A stretch of DNA of 64,000 bases from Microbulbifer harenosus. GTDB lineage: Bacteria > Pseudomonadota > Gammaproteobacteria > Pseudomonadales > Cellvibrionaceae. The position numbers and the translations under genes were made by a program. Within the stretch, counting starts at the first letter, position 1; each line of letters opens with the position of its first letter. The stretch lies in NCBI RefSeq assembly GCF_005771435.1, contig NZ_VANI01000010.1, positions 62,001 through 126,000 of the forward strand, in the 5' to 3' direction. Below are positions 52,694-62,100 of this stretch, one piece after another. The notes under the pieces were generated by a model. The model was given only the letters and a program-made list of their open reading frames with translations. It was not told the DNA's origin and searched no databases.

Positions 52694-54406
52694 TCACAGC
52701 GGCAGTGTCGGGCCCCGCATATAGGGTGCAGGCTTATTCAGCCTGAAATAGTCGAAATCCACGTGGCCTCCCGGCTCCGCGGTCGCGAAACTGAACAGGC
52801 CGAAGCGATAGCCCATAAAGTGTGGCAGGGTGTATGTCATCGCCAGCGGCGCTCCAATAGCAAGCCACGCCTCGCCATCCGTGCTGTAAGAAAAGTGTGC
52901 GGTATCTTTCAGGTCGCGGAAATCCGCGTGCGCCTTGAGGTAGACTACGTCGCCCTGCAGACGCACGCGGTCGAGTTCCCGCGGCGACTTCCCCTCCGCG
53001 CTCATCATGACGATAAATCGCTCCCCCGCTTCCCGCACCACACCGACATAGCCGTAGTGCTTCTGCAGCAGTGTCAGGCCGGCAACGTCGCCGTCGTGCA
53101 TCGCCGACAGGTCGAGACGCACTTCCGCAGTGCTTTCCGGGCCAAAGGTGCGCTGAGTCAGGGTATTGCGAGCCTGTAGGAGATCGGTATCCACGCGGCC
53201 ATTGGTCAGACGCAGATATCCGGGGCGGGCGGACAGAGACCAGTGATCGTTATCCGGATTGTGATTCCACTGCCAAGGCAGGGGCAGCCTGGGTTGGTCG
53301 AACTCGTCCGAAGTGACCATACCGACAACATTCGTGTTTGCCACTGGTTTTCCATTCACCGGAACATCGAGGGCGGTGGGAACCGCACCTTCCCGCCCCA
53401 GTATCGGCCACCCCTCTTTCCAGGTGACCGGTACCAGATAGGGAATGCGCCCCACCGCGCCGCGATCGCCAAACAGCAGCGCATACCAATCTCCCTCCGG
53501 CGTGTCGATCAGCCCGCCCTGGGCGATCCCCTGATACTGCAGCGCAACTCTGCCCTCGTATGGTCCGGTAAGTTGATCAGCGCGATGAATCACTACCGTA
53601 CGCATACCGTTGCGTGGCCAGGTGATGTTCATCAGGTAATAGCGACCATCTATTTTGTGAAGCTGCGATCCCTCCGCCGGTAGCAGGATGTCTTCCCCCG
53701 CCACTTTGCCGGCATCGGCAATGATCACTTGATTGATACCGTCGGTTTTTATTCCCGAGAAATCTTCCTCCAGCTCGACCAACCGAATTTCGTTACTGCC
53801 GTAAACCATAAAGACGCGGCCGTCGTCAAAAAACAGTGAATGGTCGTGCAGGTCCGGCTCAAAGGCGGTCTCATGCCAATTCCCGCGCTCGATGTCGTCC
53901 GTTCTGTACACATGGGTTTTGCCGGAAGTGGCGGAGAAGGTGGACACATAAAACCGGCCGTCGTGATAGCGCAGGCTGCTCGCCCAGGAGCCTTTGCCAT
54001 AGGCATTTTTGCCGTCCTCCAGATTCATCTGAGCGTTGTCGACCAGTGTGTCGTAGGCGTATCCCAGCAGCGTCCAGTTCACGAGGTCCCGGGATTTCAG
54101 GATCGGCAATCCCGGATTCATGTGCATGGTGGTGCTGCTCATGTAGTAGTTGTCGCCGACGCGGATTACCGACACGTCGGGAACGTCCGCCCAAATTATG
54201 GGGTTGCGCGTTGCGACCGCCTCGGGGACGCCTGCGGCGCTGTTGACACCCGAGGCCCTATTAAAAGTATCGCTGCCTGCAGATGCGCGCAGGCCTGCAC
54301 TTTCCGCTCCGCACCCCGGCAGACCGAGCGACAGCGCGAGGATCACCGGAACGCAAAACATTGATCGCCGATACACAGCGGCCTGTACATCTTGTTTCTT
54401 TTTCAT
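52694..54406 (-). CDS. GH43 beta-xylosidase/arabinofuranosidase-like lipoprotein
   Basis: A 570-residue lipoprotein (lipobox LPGC). The GH43 propeller (about residues 65-360) shows WADVPDVSVIRVGDNYYMSS with the base Asp, DLHDHSLFFDDGRVFMVYG, and the acid Glu in LPAEGSQLHKIDG. The C-terminal 200 residues form a beta-sandwich (SDEFDQPRLPLPWQW..., FGLFSFAT...HVDFDYFRL) common in two-domain xylan-active GH43 enzymes. It probably removes xylose or arabinose from short arabinoxylan pieces. The esterase gene lies 15 bases upstream, so they share a transcript. Confidence 0.9.
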   Translation of the reverse strand: MKKKQDVQAAVYRRSMFCVPVILALSLGLPGCGAESAGLRASAGSDTFNRASGVNSAAGVPEAVATRNPIIWADVPDVSVIRVGDNYYMSSTTMHMNPGLPILKSRDLVNWTLLGYAYDTLVDNAQMNLEDGKNAYGKGSWASSLRYHDGRFYVSTFSATSGKTHVYRTDDIERGNWHETAFEPDLHDHSLFFDDGRVFMVYGSNEIRLVELEEDFSGIKTDGINQVIIADAGKVAGEDILLPAEGSQLHKIDGRYYLMNITWPRNGMRTVVIHRADQLTGPYEGRVALQYQGIAQGGLIDTPEGDWYALLFGDRGAVGRIPYLVPVTWKEGWPILGREGAVPTALDVPVNGKPVANTNVVGMVTSDEFDQPRLPLPWQWNHNPDNDHWSLSARPGYLRLTNGRVDTDLLQARNTLTQRTFGPESTAEVRLDLSAMHDGDVAGLTLLQKHYGYVGVVREAGERFIVMMSAEGKSPRELDRVRLQGDVVYLKAHADFRDLKDTAHFSYSTDGEAWLAIGAPLAMTYTLPHFMGYRFGLFSFATAEPGGHVDFDYFRLNKPAPYMRGPTLPL

Positions 54407-54421
54407 CGCCCGATACCACTC

Positions 54422-55375
54422 CTACGCCTTGGCTGCGAGAAAACCATTCACATTCAACCAATGCATAAAGGCATCAAACCAGCGATTGCTGGTGCGGTCG
54501 GGATTGCCGAGACCGAAACCGTGGCCGCCATTCTGGTAAAGGTGAAACTCCACCGGCCGGCCCGCTTCGAACCAGGACTTGACCACACCGAACTGGCCCC
54601 GGAAGAGAAAATCATCGGTGGCGATAACATTGAACATAGGTGGCGCATCCGCCGGCACCTCGACCGGACCCATGCCGCCATAAACAGGCCCGATAAAGGC
54701 CAGATCCATGGTCTTGGAATTAAGCGCCGAGTGCATCGTGAGCGCGGCGCCCGCAGAAAAGCCGATCATACCCAGGCGATCGGTGTCCACTCCCCACTCG
54801 CCGGCGCGCTCGACGATCAGAGCGTAGGCAGCCTCGGCATCCTCCAACTGATTGGACAGATCCCAACGCGGCGGGCGCGACGGATTCTCGTCTTTTTTCT
54901 CAGCGTCAGGCGTCGCACCAGCTTCGGCGAAAAGTTGCTTCATCGATTCCCTGAAGCCGTCCAGTGATTCCGGTGTCGGCTGGAGGCGGTACTTGAGCAC
55001 AAAGGCTGCGATCCCCTGCTCGGCAAGGGCCTCCGCGACCTCCCAGCCCTCATTGTCTATCGACAGCCATCTGAAGCCGCCACCGGGAGCCACAATGATC
55101 GCCGCACCATTTGCTTTGCCCGGTTCGGGCAGGAAGGGAGTGAGCGTTGCCTTAGAGATATTCCTCGCCATAGGATCCCCCCACTGGCGGAACCAGGTCT
55201 CGGGCACGGTCTGTCCCTCGACGCCACCGGTACCCAAAGGAATGGCTTTCGGCTCCTCGGGGGCTTGCAGCGGGTATATGGTTCCGTCCTGCGCCATCGC
55301 GGGTGCGGCGAAGACGAGCGCGCTTGCAGCACATACAAGCAGTGAAGCAAGAGTTGTAATTCTGGTCAGGCTCAT
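54422..55375 (-). CDS. Exported alpha/beta-hydrolase, probable glycan esterase
   Basis: A 317-residue exported esterase with a signal peptide (MSLTRITTLASLLVCAASALVFA). The oxyanion motif APGGGFRWLS, nucleophile Ser in MIGFSAGAALTM, Asp in NVIATDDFLF and His in YQNGGHGFGLG make up a complete triad. This type is frequent in xylan clusters as an acetyl-xylan or feruloyl esterase. The substrate is inferred from the neighbours: GH43 downstream, CE1 and GH10-containing genes upstream on the same strand. Confidence 0.85.
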   Translation of the reverse strand: MSLTRITTLASLLVCAASALVFAAPAMAQDGTIYPLQAPEEPKAIPLGTGGVEGQTVPETWFRQWGDPMARNISKATLTPFLPEPGKANGAAIIVAPGGGFRWLSIDNEGWEVAEALAEQGIAAFVLKYRLQPTPESLDGFRESMKQLFAEAGATPDAEKKDENPSRPPRWDLSNQLEDAEAAYALIVERAGEWGVDTDRLGMIGFSAGAALTMHSALNSKTMDLAFIGPVYGGMGPVEVPADAPPMFNVIATDDFLFRGQFGVVKSWFEAGRPVEFHLYQNGGHGFGLGNPDRTSNRWFDAFMHWLNVNGFLAAKA

Positions 55376-55461
55376 AAATATCCTGGTATTGATTTATTGA
55401 TTGCACATTGGAAGTTGTTGGCCGCCCCGCGAAGATCACTCCTGCACAGAGACAGAAATGA

Positions 55462-55492
55462 CAGCGCCCGCCGCTATACGCGGTGGGCGCTG
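55462..55492. terminator. Strong hairpin after the CE1 esterase gene
   Basis: Arms 55462-55474 and 55480-55492 pair over 13 positions with one G-T wobble around loop tatac. It lies 38 bases beyond the esterase stop on the minus strand, without a T-run. It may terminate transcription or protect the 3' end. Confidence 0.55.
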
Positions 55493-55529
55493 CCTCTCCA
55501 GTCACATTCTTCGTGAGACCGGGCCGGGC

Positions 55530-57086
55530 TCAGAACCGGCTGAAGAAATCCCAGACGGCGGTGGAGTAAAACGACGGCGTCGTGTGGTCTCCATTAAACG
55601 GACACCAGACAACGGGATGTCCAGCATCACAGTTTTGATATTCCACACAAGGCCACGGGTCAGCGGGGACCGTTGTGTTGGAGCAGTTATTGGCCGAGAC
55701 GTAAAGATCTTTTGCCTCCTGCCCACTACCAAACCCAACGACACTGTCACTGGTCCCGTGAGATATCCACGCGGCCATTGGTAAACCGCTGTCGCTGTAC
55801 GGCGTCCACAGTGCGCCCGATGAAGGGGCAATAGCGCGGAAGGTTGCGGCCATCTCGCGGCCCACAGCGAAAGACATCATTCCGCCGTAACTCCAGCCAG
55901 CAGAGAAGATACGCTCTTCGTCGATACACAATGCATTGTTGAACTCATTGAGCATCGCCCGCAGAAAATCCATATCCCGCCCATTCGTGTTGGGCCAACC
56001 GTTGTCGTCCTGCCCCGTGGGAGATACGTATCGGTCGGGCGCCACGAAGATGGCCGTGCCATTCGACAGCCCTTTCAGGTTGTAATACGCATCGTTTGCA
56101 ACGTTAGCCGCCGATCCGCCGCGCCAATGCCAAGCGAAAACGAGCCGATAGGGATTGTTCATGTCATAGTTGCTCGGGATATCGATAATGTATTCCCGGT
56201 TCAACCCGCCGACATTGATACTGTGCCGGCCGTTGCTCAATCCCAAAGCCGTACCGCACCCGGCCGATCCACCGTGATCTGAACCCGACAAACTGCCGAA
56301 ATTGATATAACCGTTACAGTGCAGCCACTCACTGTGCGAGCCCCCGCCACATTGGCTATTGCCCCAGGCGCCGGTGTTCTCACTCTGATTTTCAGCCTGG
56401 CGAATTTGATCGTTAACCTCCACGTAATCAATCTGCACATCGGCATCGCCGTTGTCGTCGTTAGTGAAACTCACCGTGACATCGCCGTCCAGGTCGGTGG
56501 TGGCAATGTAATCCATCATGGCGGTTGTGAGCGTCCAGCTCTGTACTTCGGTACCGCCTACACTCAGTGTGATGGACTCGCTGCCAGTGGTGCCGCGGGC
56601 GCGTACGGTGATTGCGTTGCTACCACCACTGGAGCTTGATCCGCTTGATGAACCCGAGCTACTTGATGAACCGGAACTGCTCGAGGAGCTGCTACTGGAA
56701 GAGCTTGAGCTGCTGGATGAGCTGGAGCTGGTGTCACCATTGATCGTAACGCTCACCGCAGACAGATTGCCGGGTGACGCGTTAAAACCGAAGGTTATCG
56801 AGGCCCCGGGTGCTATCTCAGTATTCCAGGCGACCGGTTCAATAACGAAATGGTTCCCATTGCTCGACTGGACCTGCGCACTCCAGATGTTGTCGATGGA
56901 AATGGCCATATCGAATTCGGCCGTCCAGTTTGTGAGAACACTGCTGCCGTCATTGGTAACCGTCACCTCGCCTTGAAAACCCGAACCCCAGTCGTTGACG
57001 ATGGTCATGGAGCCCTGCGCGGCGTGTCCCGTTGACCACATCAGGCACAAAAGTACTGCAGCCAGACTGCGCTTGAAGACAGTCAT
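55530..57086 (-). CDS. Modular esterase: CBM2-CBM60-CE1
   Basis: A 518-residue secreted protein. After the signal peptide comes a CBM2 (about residues 24-115, with WTAEFDM and the late NGNHFVIEP strand), a polyserine/glycine linker (about 118-158), a CBM60 (AITVRARGTTGSESITL to CGGGSHSEWLHCNG), and a CE1 esterase domain with Ser in SAGWSYGGMMSF, Asp in HGTSDSVVGF and His in FNGDHTTPS. It likely removes acetyl or feruloyl groups from xylan bound to cellulose. Polyserine linkers are a hallmark of Cellvibrio-type bacteria. It lies between the alpha/beta-hydrolase and GH43-GH10 genes. Confidence 0.92.
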   Translation of the reverse strand: MTVFKRSLAAVLLCLMWSTGHAAQGSMTIVNDWGSGFQGEVTVTNDGSSVLTNWTAEFDMAISIDNIWSAQVQSSNGNHFVIEPVAWNTEIAPGASITFGFNASPGNLSAVSVTINGDTSSSSSSSSSSSSSSSSSSSGSSSSSGSSSGSSSSGGSNAITVRARGTTGSESITLSVGGTEVQSWTLTTAMMDYIATTDLDGDVTVSFTNDDNGDADVQIDYVEVNDQIRQAENQSENTGAWGNSQCGGGSHSEWLHCNGYINFGSLSGSDHGGSAGCGTALGLSNGRHSINVGGLNREYIIDIPSNYDMNNPYRLVFAWHWRGGSAANVANDAYYNLKGLSNGTAIFVAPDRYVSPTGQDDNGWPNTNGRDMDFLRAMLNEFNNALCIDEERIFSAGWSYGGMMSFAVGREMAATFRAIAPSSGALWTPYSDSGLPMAAWISHGTSDSVVGFGSGQEAKDLYVSANNCSNTTVPADPWPCVEYQNCDAGHPVVWCPFNGDHTTPSFYSTAVWDFFSRF

Positions 57087-57176
57087 AAGAAATTCCTCCG
57101 CTGCTATTCATGTAATTGGTTCATTGAGAAAAACCGGGCCCTCTCGCCGGGGCGACATCCTGCCGCCGGACTGATT

Positions 57177-57204
57177 GCAGCGCCCCTGGTTAAAAGGGCG
57201 CTGC
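57177..57204. terminator. Hairpin after the GH43-GH10 gene
   Basis: The perfect 9-base-pair stem gcagcgccc/gggcgctgc has a 10-base loop and lies 39 bases beyond the GH43-GH10 stop, upstream of the CE1 gene. There is no T-run on the minus strand, so terminator function is uncertain. Confidence 0.45.
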
Positions 57205-57242
57205 TTGTTATCGGCGTTCAGACTCGGTAATCACCGGGCGCG

Positions 57243-60200
57243 CTACCGACCCAGATAGTTCATCAACCAGGTCATGGCCGGGCGATGTGTTCCATCACTG
57301 CGGATAAGACCACTGTTGGGCACCCAGGTTTGGCCATGCACATAACCCCACAGCGTAATCCCGACAACGGAAGGGTGATTGATAAACATCGTGAACTGTT
57401 CCTGCATGATCTGTAGCTGTCTCTGGTCATCGGCGTGATTGACGTCGTACTCAGAGATATAAATGGGCAAGCCGAGAGCGGCCACCGCGTTGAGCTTGCT
57501 TTGCAAATCATTCAGGGACCAGTCCTCCAGGCCGTGAGCCTGCAGGCCGATGGCGTCCACCACACCAGCCTCAACCGCCGGTCTGGCCATGTCGATAAAC
57601 TCCTGGGTGTTCCAGCTCAGCACGTTGTAATCGTTCAGAATCAGTACGGCATTCGGACAATACTGCTTGGCGAGTTGGAACGAACGGATAATCCAGTCAT
57701 TCCCGAAAGCGCTTTGCGCGTAGCCGGCGGGCGCATGGCCTGGAGTAGCCTCGTTGACCACATCGATCATCTCGGTATCCGGATAGCGTGCACAGTAATC
57801 GCGAATCCACTCTTCGATTTCCGCGGCCTGCTCCGAGGGGTTGAGATTATTGATCCAACTCGGTGACTGATTTCCCCATACAAAGGTATGCTGCTTGAAC
57901 GGAATACCGTTCTGCTTGGCAAAGTTGTAGGCCGCATCAAGGCCACTCCAGTTGTACTGATCGCGGGTTCCTTCCACGCTGCTCCATTTACCTTCGTTCT
58001 CCGGTGTGATCTGGTCCCAGTACTGCATAAAGTCGGAGCGAACCTGACCACCGGTAGTGATGTTGCCAACAAAGAACGGGATAGGAGAAGGGCCGGGGTT
58101 TGCACCGAACACAGGTCCGAAGTTGATGTGACCGCTGCAATGCAACCACTCAGAGTTCGCACCACCACCACACTGGTCGTTGCCCCAAACACCGGTATTT
58201 TCGCTCTGGTCCTCGGCCTGGCGGGTCTGGCCATTTACCACCACGTAATCAACCTGTACATCTGCGTCGCCACTGTCGTTGGTATAAGCCACGATTACGT
58301 CGCCAGTCAGATTGGTAGTCGCCGTGTAGTCGGCCATGGCCGTAGTGAGCGTCCAGCTCTGCAGGTCCGAATCACCCGAGCGCAAGGTAATCAACTCGGT
58401 ACCAGTGGTGCCCCGGGCACGCACAGTGATGGTGCTGGCAATGGGGCCGAAATTGATGTGACCATTGCAGTGCAGCCACTCACTGTTTGAGCCGCCGCCA
58501 CACTGATCATTGCCCCAGACACCGGTATTTTCGCTCTGATCCTCAGCCTGGCGGACCTGGCCATTGATCTCGACGTAATCCACCTGCACGTCCGCGTCGC
58601 CGCCATCGTTGGTGAAAACAACGGTGACGTCGCCGGTAAGGTCGGTGGAAGCTGCGTAGTCCATCATGGCCGTGGTAAGAGTCCAGCTCTGCATATCCGT
58701 GTCACCCACACGCAGGGTAATGGACTCGGTGCCGGTGGTACCGAGGGCGCGAACTACAATATTGTTGTCACCACCAGCGCCAGAGGCTGAGATCTCTCCG
58801 GCAGACGCAATCAATGTAACCCGATCCAGCCCCGCGCCATCTTCGCGCCGCAAAATACGCAGCGTGTGATCACCTGCCGCCAGGTTGCCGAAGGTGGTCG
58901 GCATCAGCGTTTCCCAACCACTTGTAGCGGTATTGTTCTGGGTACTCCACGCGCCGGAATCCAGTTTGTAATAGAAGGAATCGTCGTCACCGTTGGCCAT
59001 ATTGGCCCGGATCTGAAACTGCACGTCCGCCGATTGCGAGAGTGTGAACGGGATCTCGACCTGGCCAGTTTCACCGTCCGCAGGCGAACTCAGTATCTGG
59101 ACCCCGTTGTTCGGCCACGCTATATACTGCCCGCCGGAAGCGGCGGAATCGAACTCCACATTGAATGGAGAAAAACTGCTCTGCCCGGAAAGGCTTTCCA
59201 ATTCCACCTCAAGCGTGCTGCCCTGACCTGCGCCACCAGTGAACCGATACCAGTCCAGATTGAGTAGATAGTCGGCCGAACCGGAAAATCGCAGATACAG
59301 ATCGTGGAGACCAGTCACGGTGTTGATTTGCGTTGACGTAGTCTGCCAACTCTGCCATCCACCGGTATTGCCGACACTGAGACTGCCGACCGGCGCATTG
59401 TTTACATCATCAATAATGATCTCAATAGCACCACCCGTCGTATCGGAAGCGACACTCGCCTCGAAACCGGTAGCGCCCGCTCCGAAATCAACGTTGGAAA
59501 TTTTTACCCAGTCGCCGTTTTGGATAAATGCCAGATTTCTGGTACCAGTGGCGGGACCCTCGGTCTCTATACCCTGCTCTTTATCAATGGTTTCCGCTTC
59601 GTTCCTGACAAAAGGATCCACGTTTTTCAGCTTGGGCACACCCGCCGACCCGGCAGCAACTTGCTGGATGCTGCCGTCGTTGTTATAGAAAAGTCGATCC
59701 ACATTGATGGATCGCTGGTAGGTACTGGCACCGCGCGCATTGGCCACTGCGCGGTTGTGGTAAAAGATGTACCACTGGTTGTTGAATTCCAGAATGGACT
59801 GATGGTTGTTGTTATTGTTGTTCTCCCAGGGATTTGGAAGCACCGTGCCGCGGTGAACGAATCCCGATGTCGGATTGTTGCTGGTCATGTAGTCGATCGC
59901 CAGCCCGCCCGCGGTATTGGTGGAATACGACAGATAGTAGGTACCGTTGCGCTTGTGCATATACAGCGCTTCAAAAAAATTCGGCACGTCCAATGTTATT
60001 GCAGAGCCACTGGTGCTTATCATGTCTTCGTTCAGGCGGATAACACGCGCGTTACCCGGTCCACCGCCACCGAAATACAAATAGGCCTGGCCGTCGTCAT
60101 CAATAAACACACCCGGGTCGAACACCCAATCCACATTGCCATTGGGGGTATTGCGATCGATGAGGGGACCACCCAGCGGATCGGTAAACGGCCCCGTGGG

Positions 60201-60611
60201 GCTGTCGCTCACCGCCACACCGATCGAGTTGGCGCCATTGGGAAAGTACAGGTAATACTTCCCATTGCGCTCAATCATGTCCGGCGCATAGGCGAGATTG
60301 GCCCAACTGCTGTCGGTGCGCGCATCGAAGACCACACCGTGATCCTGCCAGTTGATCATGTCCTCCGAAGAGAACATATAGTAATCATGAAGCTCGCTGT
60401 AATCCGACTGGGTATCCTGGTCGTGAGTAACAATGACATATACGCGGCCGTCAAATACCCGTGCAGCCGGGTCCGCCGTGTAGACTTGGGATACCAACGG
60501 ATTGTCAGCCAGGCAGGCGGCAGAAGCCGAAAGCGCAAACATCGCCGCAGCAGTTTTCATACAGCTGCCCATCGATGGCATAAACGACGGAATTATTTTC
60601 TTTAGATTCAT
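57243..60611 (-). CDS. Giant bifunctional enzyme: GH43-CBM6-(beta-sandwich)-CBM60-CBM60-GH10
   Basis: An 1122-residue secreted protein. Order: signal peptide, GH43 (about 36-330; TADPAARVFDGRVYVIVTHD, FDPGVFIDDDGQAYLYF, NFFEALYMHKRNG), CBM6 (334-462), a second CBM-like beta-sandwich (465-605), two CBM60 modules (about 613-724 and 725-835), and a C-terminal GH10 xylanase (about 843-1122) with acid/base E954 (VVNEATPGH) and nucleophile E1054 (ISEYDVN). One molecule would strip arabinose and cut the xylan chain. The two CBM60 copies are nearly identical, which suggests recent tandem duplication. The usual nucleophile motif ITELD is here ISEYD. Confidence 0.94.
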   Translation of the reverse strand: MNLKKIIPSFMPSMGSCMKTAAAMFALSASAACLADNPLVSQVYTADPAARVFDGRVYVIVTHDQDTQSDYSELHDYYMFSSEDMINWQDHGVVFDARTDSSWANLAYAPDMIERNGKYYLYFPNGANSIGVAVSDSPTGPFTDPLGGPLIDRNTPNGNVDWVFDPGVFIDDDGQAYLYFGGGGPGNARVIRLNEDMISTSGSAITLDVPNFFEALYMHKRNGTYYLSYSTNTAGGLAIDYMTSNNPTSGFVHRGTVLPNPWENNNNNNHQSILEFNNQWYIFYHNRAVANARGASTYQRSINVDRLFYNNDGSIQQVAAGSAGVPKLKNVDPFVRNEAETIDKEQGIETEGPATGTRNLAFIQNGDWVKISNVDFGAGATGFEASVASDTTGGAIEIIIDDVNNAPVGSLSVGNTGGWQSWQTTSTQINTVTGLHDLYLRFSGSADYLLNLDWYRFTGGAGQGSTLEVELESLSGQSSFSPFNVEFDSAASGGQYIAWPNNGVQILSSPADGETGQVEIPFTLSQSADVQFQIRANMANGDDDSFYYKLDSGAWSTQNNTATSGWETLMPTTFGNLAAGDHTLRILRREDGAGLDRVTLIASAGEISASGAGGDNNIVVRALGTTGTESITLRVGDTDMQSWTLTTAMMDYAASTDLTGDVTVVFTNDGGDADVQVDYVEINGQVRQAEDQSENTGVWGNDQCGGGSNSEWLHCNGHINFGPIASTITVRARGTTGTELITLRSGDSDLQSWTLTTAMADYTATTNLTGDVIVAYTNDSGDADVQVDYVVVNGQTRQAEDQSENTGVWGNDQCGGGANSEWLHCSGHINFGPVFGANPGPSPIPFFVGNITTGGQVRSDFMQYWDQITPENEGKWSSVEGTRDQYNWSGLDAAYNFAKQNGIPFKQHTFVWGNQSPSWINNLNPSEQAAEIEEWIRDYCARYPDTEMIDVVNEATPGHAPAGYAQSAFGNDWIIRSFQLAKQYCPNAVLILNDYNVLSWNTQEFIDMARPAVEAGVVDAIGLQAHGLEDWSLNDLQSKLNAVAALGLPIYISEYDVNHADDQRQLQIMQEQFTMFINHPSVVGITLWGYVHGQTWVPNSGLIRSDGTHRPAMTWLMNYLGR

Positions 60612-60709
60612 GCGTTTTCTCCGGAATTGATTTTTATTGTTACCGCGGTTTTCTCTCTTGAGATCTTGTATTTGAAATATTTACATCATCGCTTTCTTGA
60701 AAAATGGCT

Positions 60710-61852
60710 CTACCACCAATAGATGGAGGCCCATGGAAAATCTCCGGCAGTGGCTTCAAAAACGTAGTAGTCGCCGGCCCCTTTCGGCGGCAACGGTGCA
60801 CCGGGACTAGTTACCGCTGCCCCGGAGCCGTTCACCGTCACGGAAATTGTGCGTCCGGAAAAGTTCGAAACACCCCAGCCGGAAATTGAATCCTGTGTAT
60901 GGAAACCGTAGGCGCCACTGGTGTTGAAATTGCCTGACTGGCCGCCGGATATCACCGGGTATGCGCCGCCGCCCGATCCACTGGAAGATGAGCTGCCGCT
61001 GGATGAACTGGAAGACGAACTGCCGCCGGAAGAACTTGACGATGAACTGCTGGACGATGAGCCCGAGCTACCGCCACTATCTCCTGGAGGAACACCATTA
61101 AAGCCTTCCTGCCCCTCGTGGGTCAGAGACAGCACCAAATAGCCGTTGACGGTTGTCGCGTTGGCCGGAGCAAAATCCGCGCGGTTTTCCGCGAAGGTCC
61201 AGTCAGCCACTCCCCAGCGACCGCTGTCAAATGCGTTGAAATCATCCCGCCACTCGAAAGTGAACCCGGCACCGTTCCAACTGTGATACTCCACCCAGTT
61301 GACGAACATATGCACTGGAAGGATGCTGTCGTTCCAGGGGCCAACCCAGGAGGGAATATTCGGTGGCCAGAAATTGAAACGAGCCTGGGATGGGTTGATC
61401 AGGTCGCCGGCTTGGCCGCCCTGCGTTTCGCGCACCAACTGCCCATCAACCAGCCAGCGAACCCATTGCGGCGTCCATTCTATGCTGTAGGTGTGGTAGT
61501 CATCGGCAAGAGACACGCCAGCGTTGTGCACCTGCTCGGAAGTGATCCGGTTGTCCAGGCCGGTAATGATGTTGCTTTGCCATGAGCGGGCCTGGTTCTT
61601 ACCAAAGACTTCGATGTCGACCTCCTCCCAAGTCACACCCGCAAGTTCAGACCCTTCTTTCCACAGGAAAAAATTCGAGATGATCCCGCTGCCTTCAGCC
61701 GCACGCATCCGAAACACATACTTACCGTAGAGTTGGCTGTTGTTGGTAAAAACTTCCGCGGCCTTGTATGGTTTGGCGCCAACTGCCAAAGACCCAAGTA
61801 CCGCGACGGCTATTAATGCCGTCCGTAATACAAGAACGGTTGAATGAAACAC
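60710..61852 (-). CDS. GH16 endo-glucanase-like enzyme with polyserine linker and C-terminal module
   Basis: A 380-residue secreted enzyme from a GTG start at 61852, chosen because the strong ribosome site gggaggag lies 5-12 bases ahead and a signal peptide (MFHSTVLVLRTALIAVAVLG) follows at once. The GH16 domain (about 30-275) carries the catalytic motif E77-V-D-I-E81 and the strand FNFWPPNIPSW. After a polyserine linker, an about 85-residue C-terminal module (GAYPVISGGQSGNF...ASIYWW) is probably carbohydrate-binding, but I do not recognise its family. The likely substrate is a mixed-linkage or beta-1,3/1,4-glucan. It lies in tandem with the AraC-type regulator upstream. Confidence 0.85.
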   Translation of the reverse strand: MFHSTVLVLRTALIAVAVLGSLAVGAKPYKAAEVFTNNSQLYGKYVFRMRAAEGSGIISNFFLWKEGSELAGVTWEEVDIEVFGKNQARSWQSNIITGLDNRITSEQVHNAGVSLADDYHTYSIEWTPQWVRWLVDGQLVRETQGGQAGDLINPSQARFNFWPPNIPSWVGPWNDSILPVHMFVNWVEYHSWNGAGFTFEWRDDFNAFDSGRWGVADWTFAENRADFAPANATTVNGYLVLSLTHEGQEGFNGVPPGDSGGSSGSSSSSSSSSSSGGSSSSSSSSGSSSSSGSGGGAYPVISGGQSGNFNTSGAYGFHTQDSISGWGVSNFSGRTISVTVNGSGAAVTSPGAPLPPKGAGDYYVFEATAGDFPWASIYWW

Positions 61853-62048
61853 GTTTTCTCCTCCCTGGAGATGTGAACAATCTTTATCGGAACCTGAAAC
61901 CGCCTTCTGTATCCGCCTGGGTACAACTCCGATACGCCCGGCGCTACTCAGGTAGTTCAGACCTCCTTCGCCTGTACTACATAAGACGAATTGTCGGTCA
62001 GACGATGGCTCCCAAAGCCTGATACGGCTGCCGCAGCGGGTAAAGCTG

Positions 62049-62071
62049 CAATTTTTGCCGAACAAAAATTG
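62049..62071. other. AT-rich palindrome after the AraC-type gene
   Basis: Arms caatttttg and caaaaattg are perfect complements around loop ccgaa, 29 bases past the regulator stop and about 200 bases upstream of the GH16 start. It may be a terminator or a regulator-binding site; the sequence alone cannot decide. Confidence 0.4.
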
Positions 62072-62100
62072 AGACGCATAGCAAACCCATAACACCACAC

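Noticed and set aside
56600-56745. Simple repeat of agc/ctg-type triplets in the CE1 gene, and a similar one at 60975-61075
   Set aside because: These encode the polyserine linkers of the secreted enzymes and are not separate repeat elements.
60640-60665. Second LacI-like operator ahead of the GH43-GH10 gene (core accgcggt)
   Set aside because: Only the 8-base core is symmetrical; the flanks do not match the perfect palindrome at 20149.
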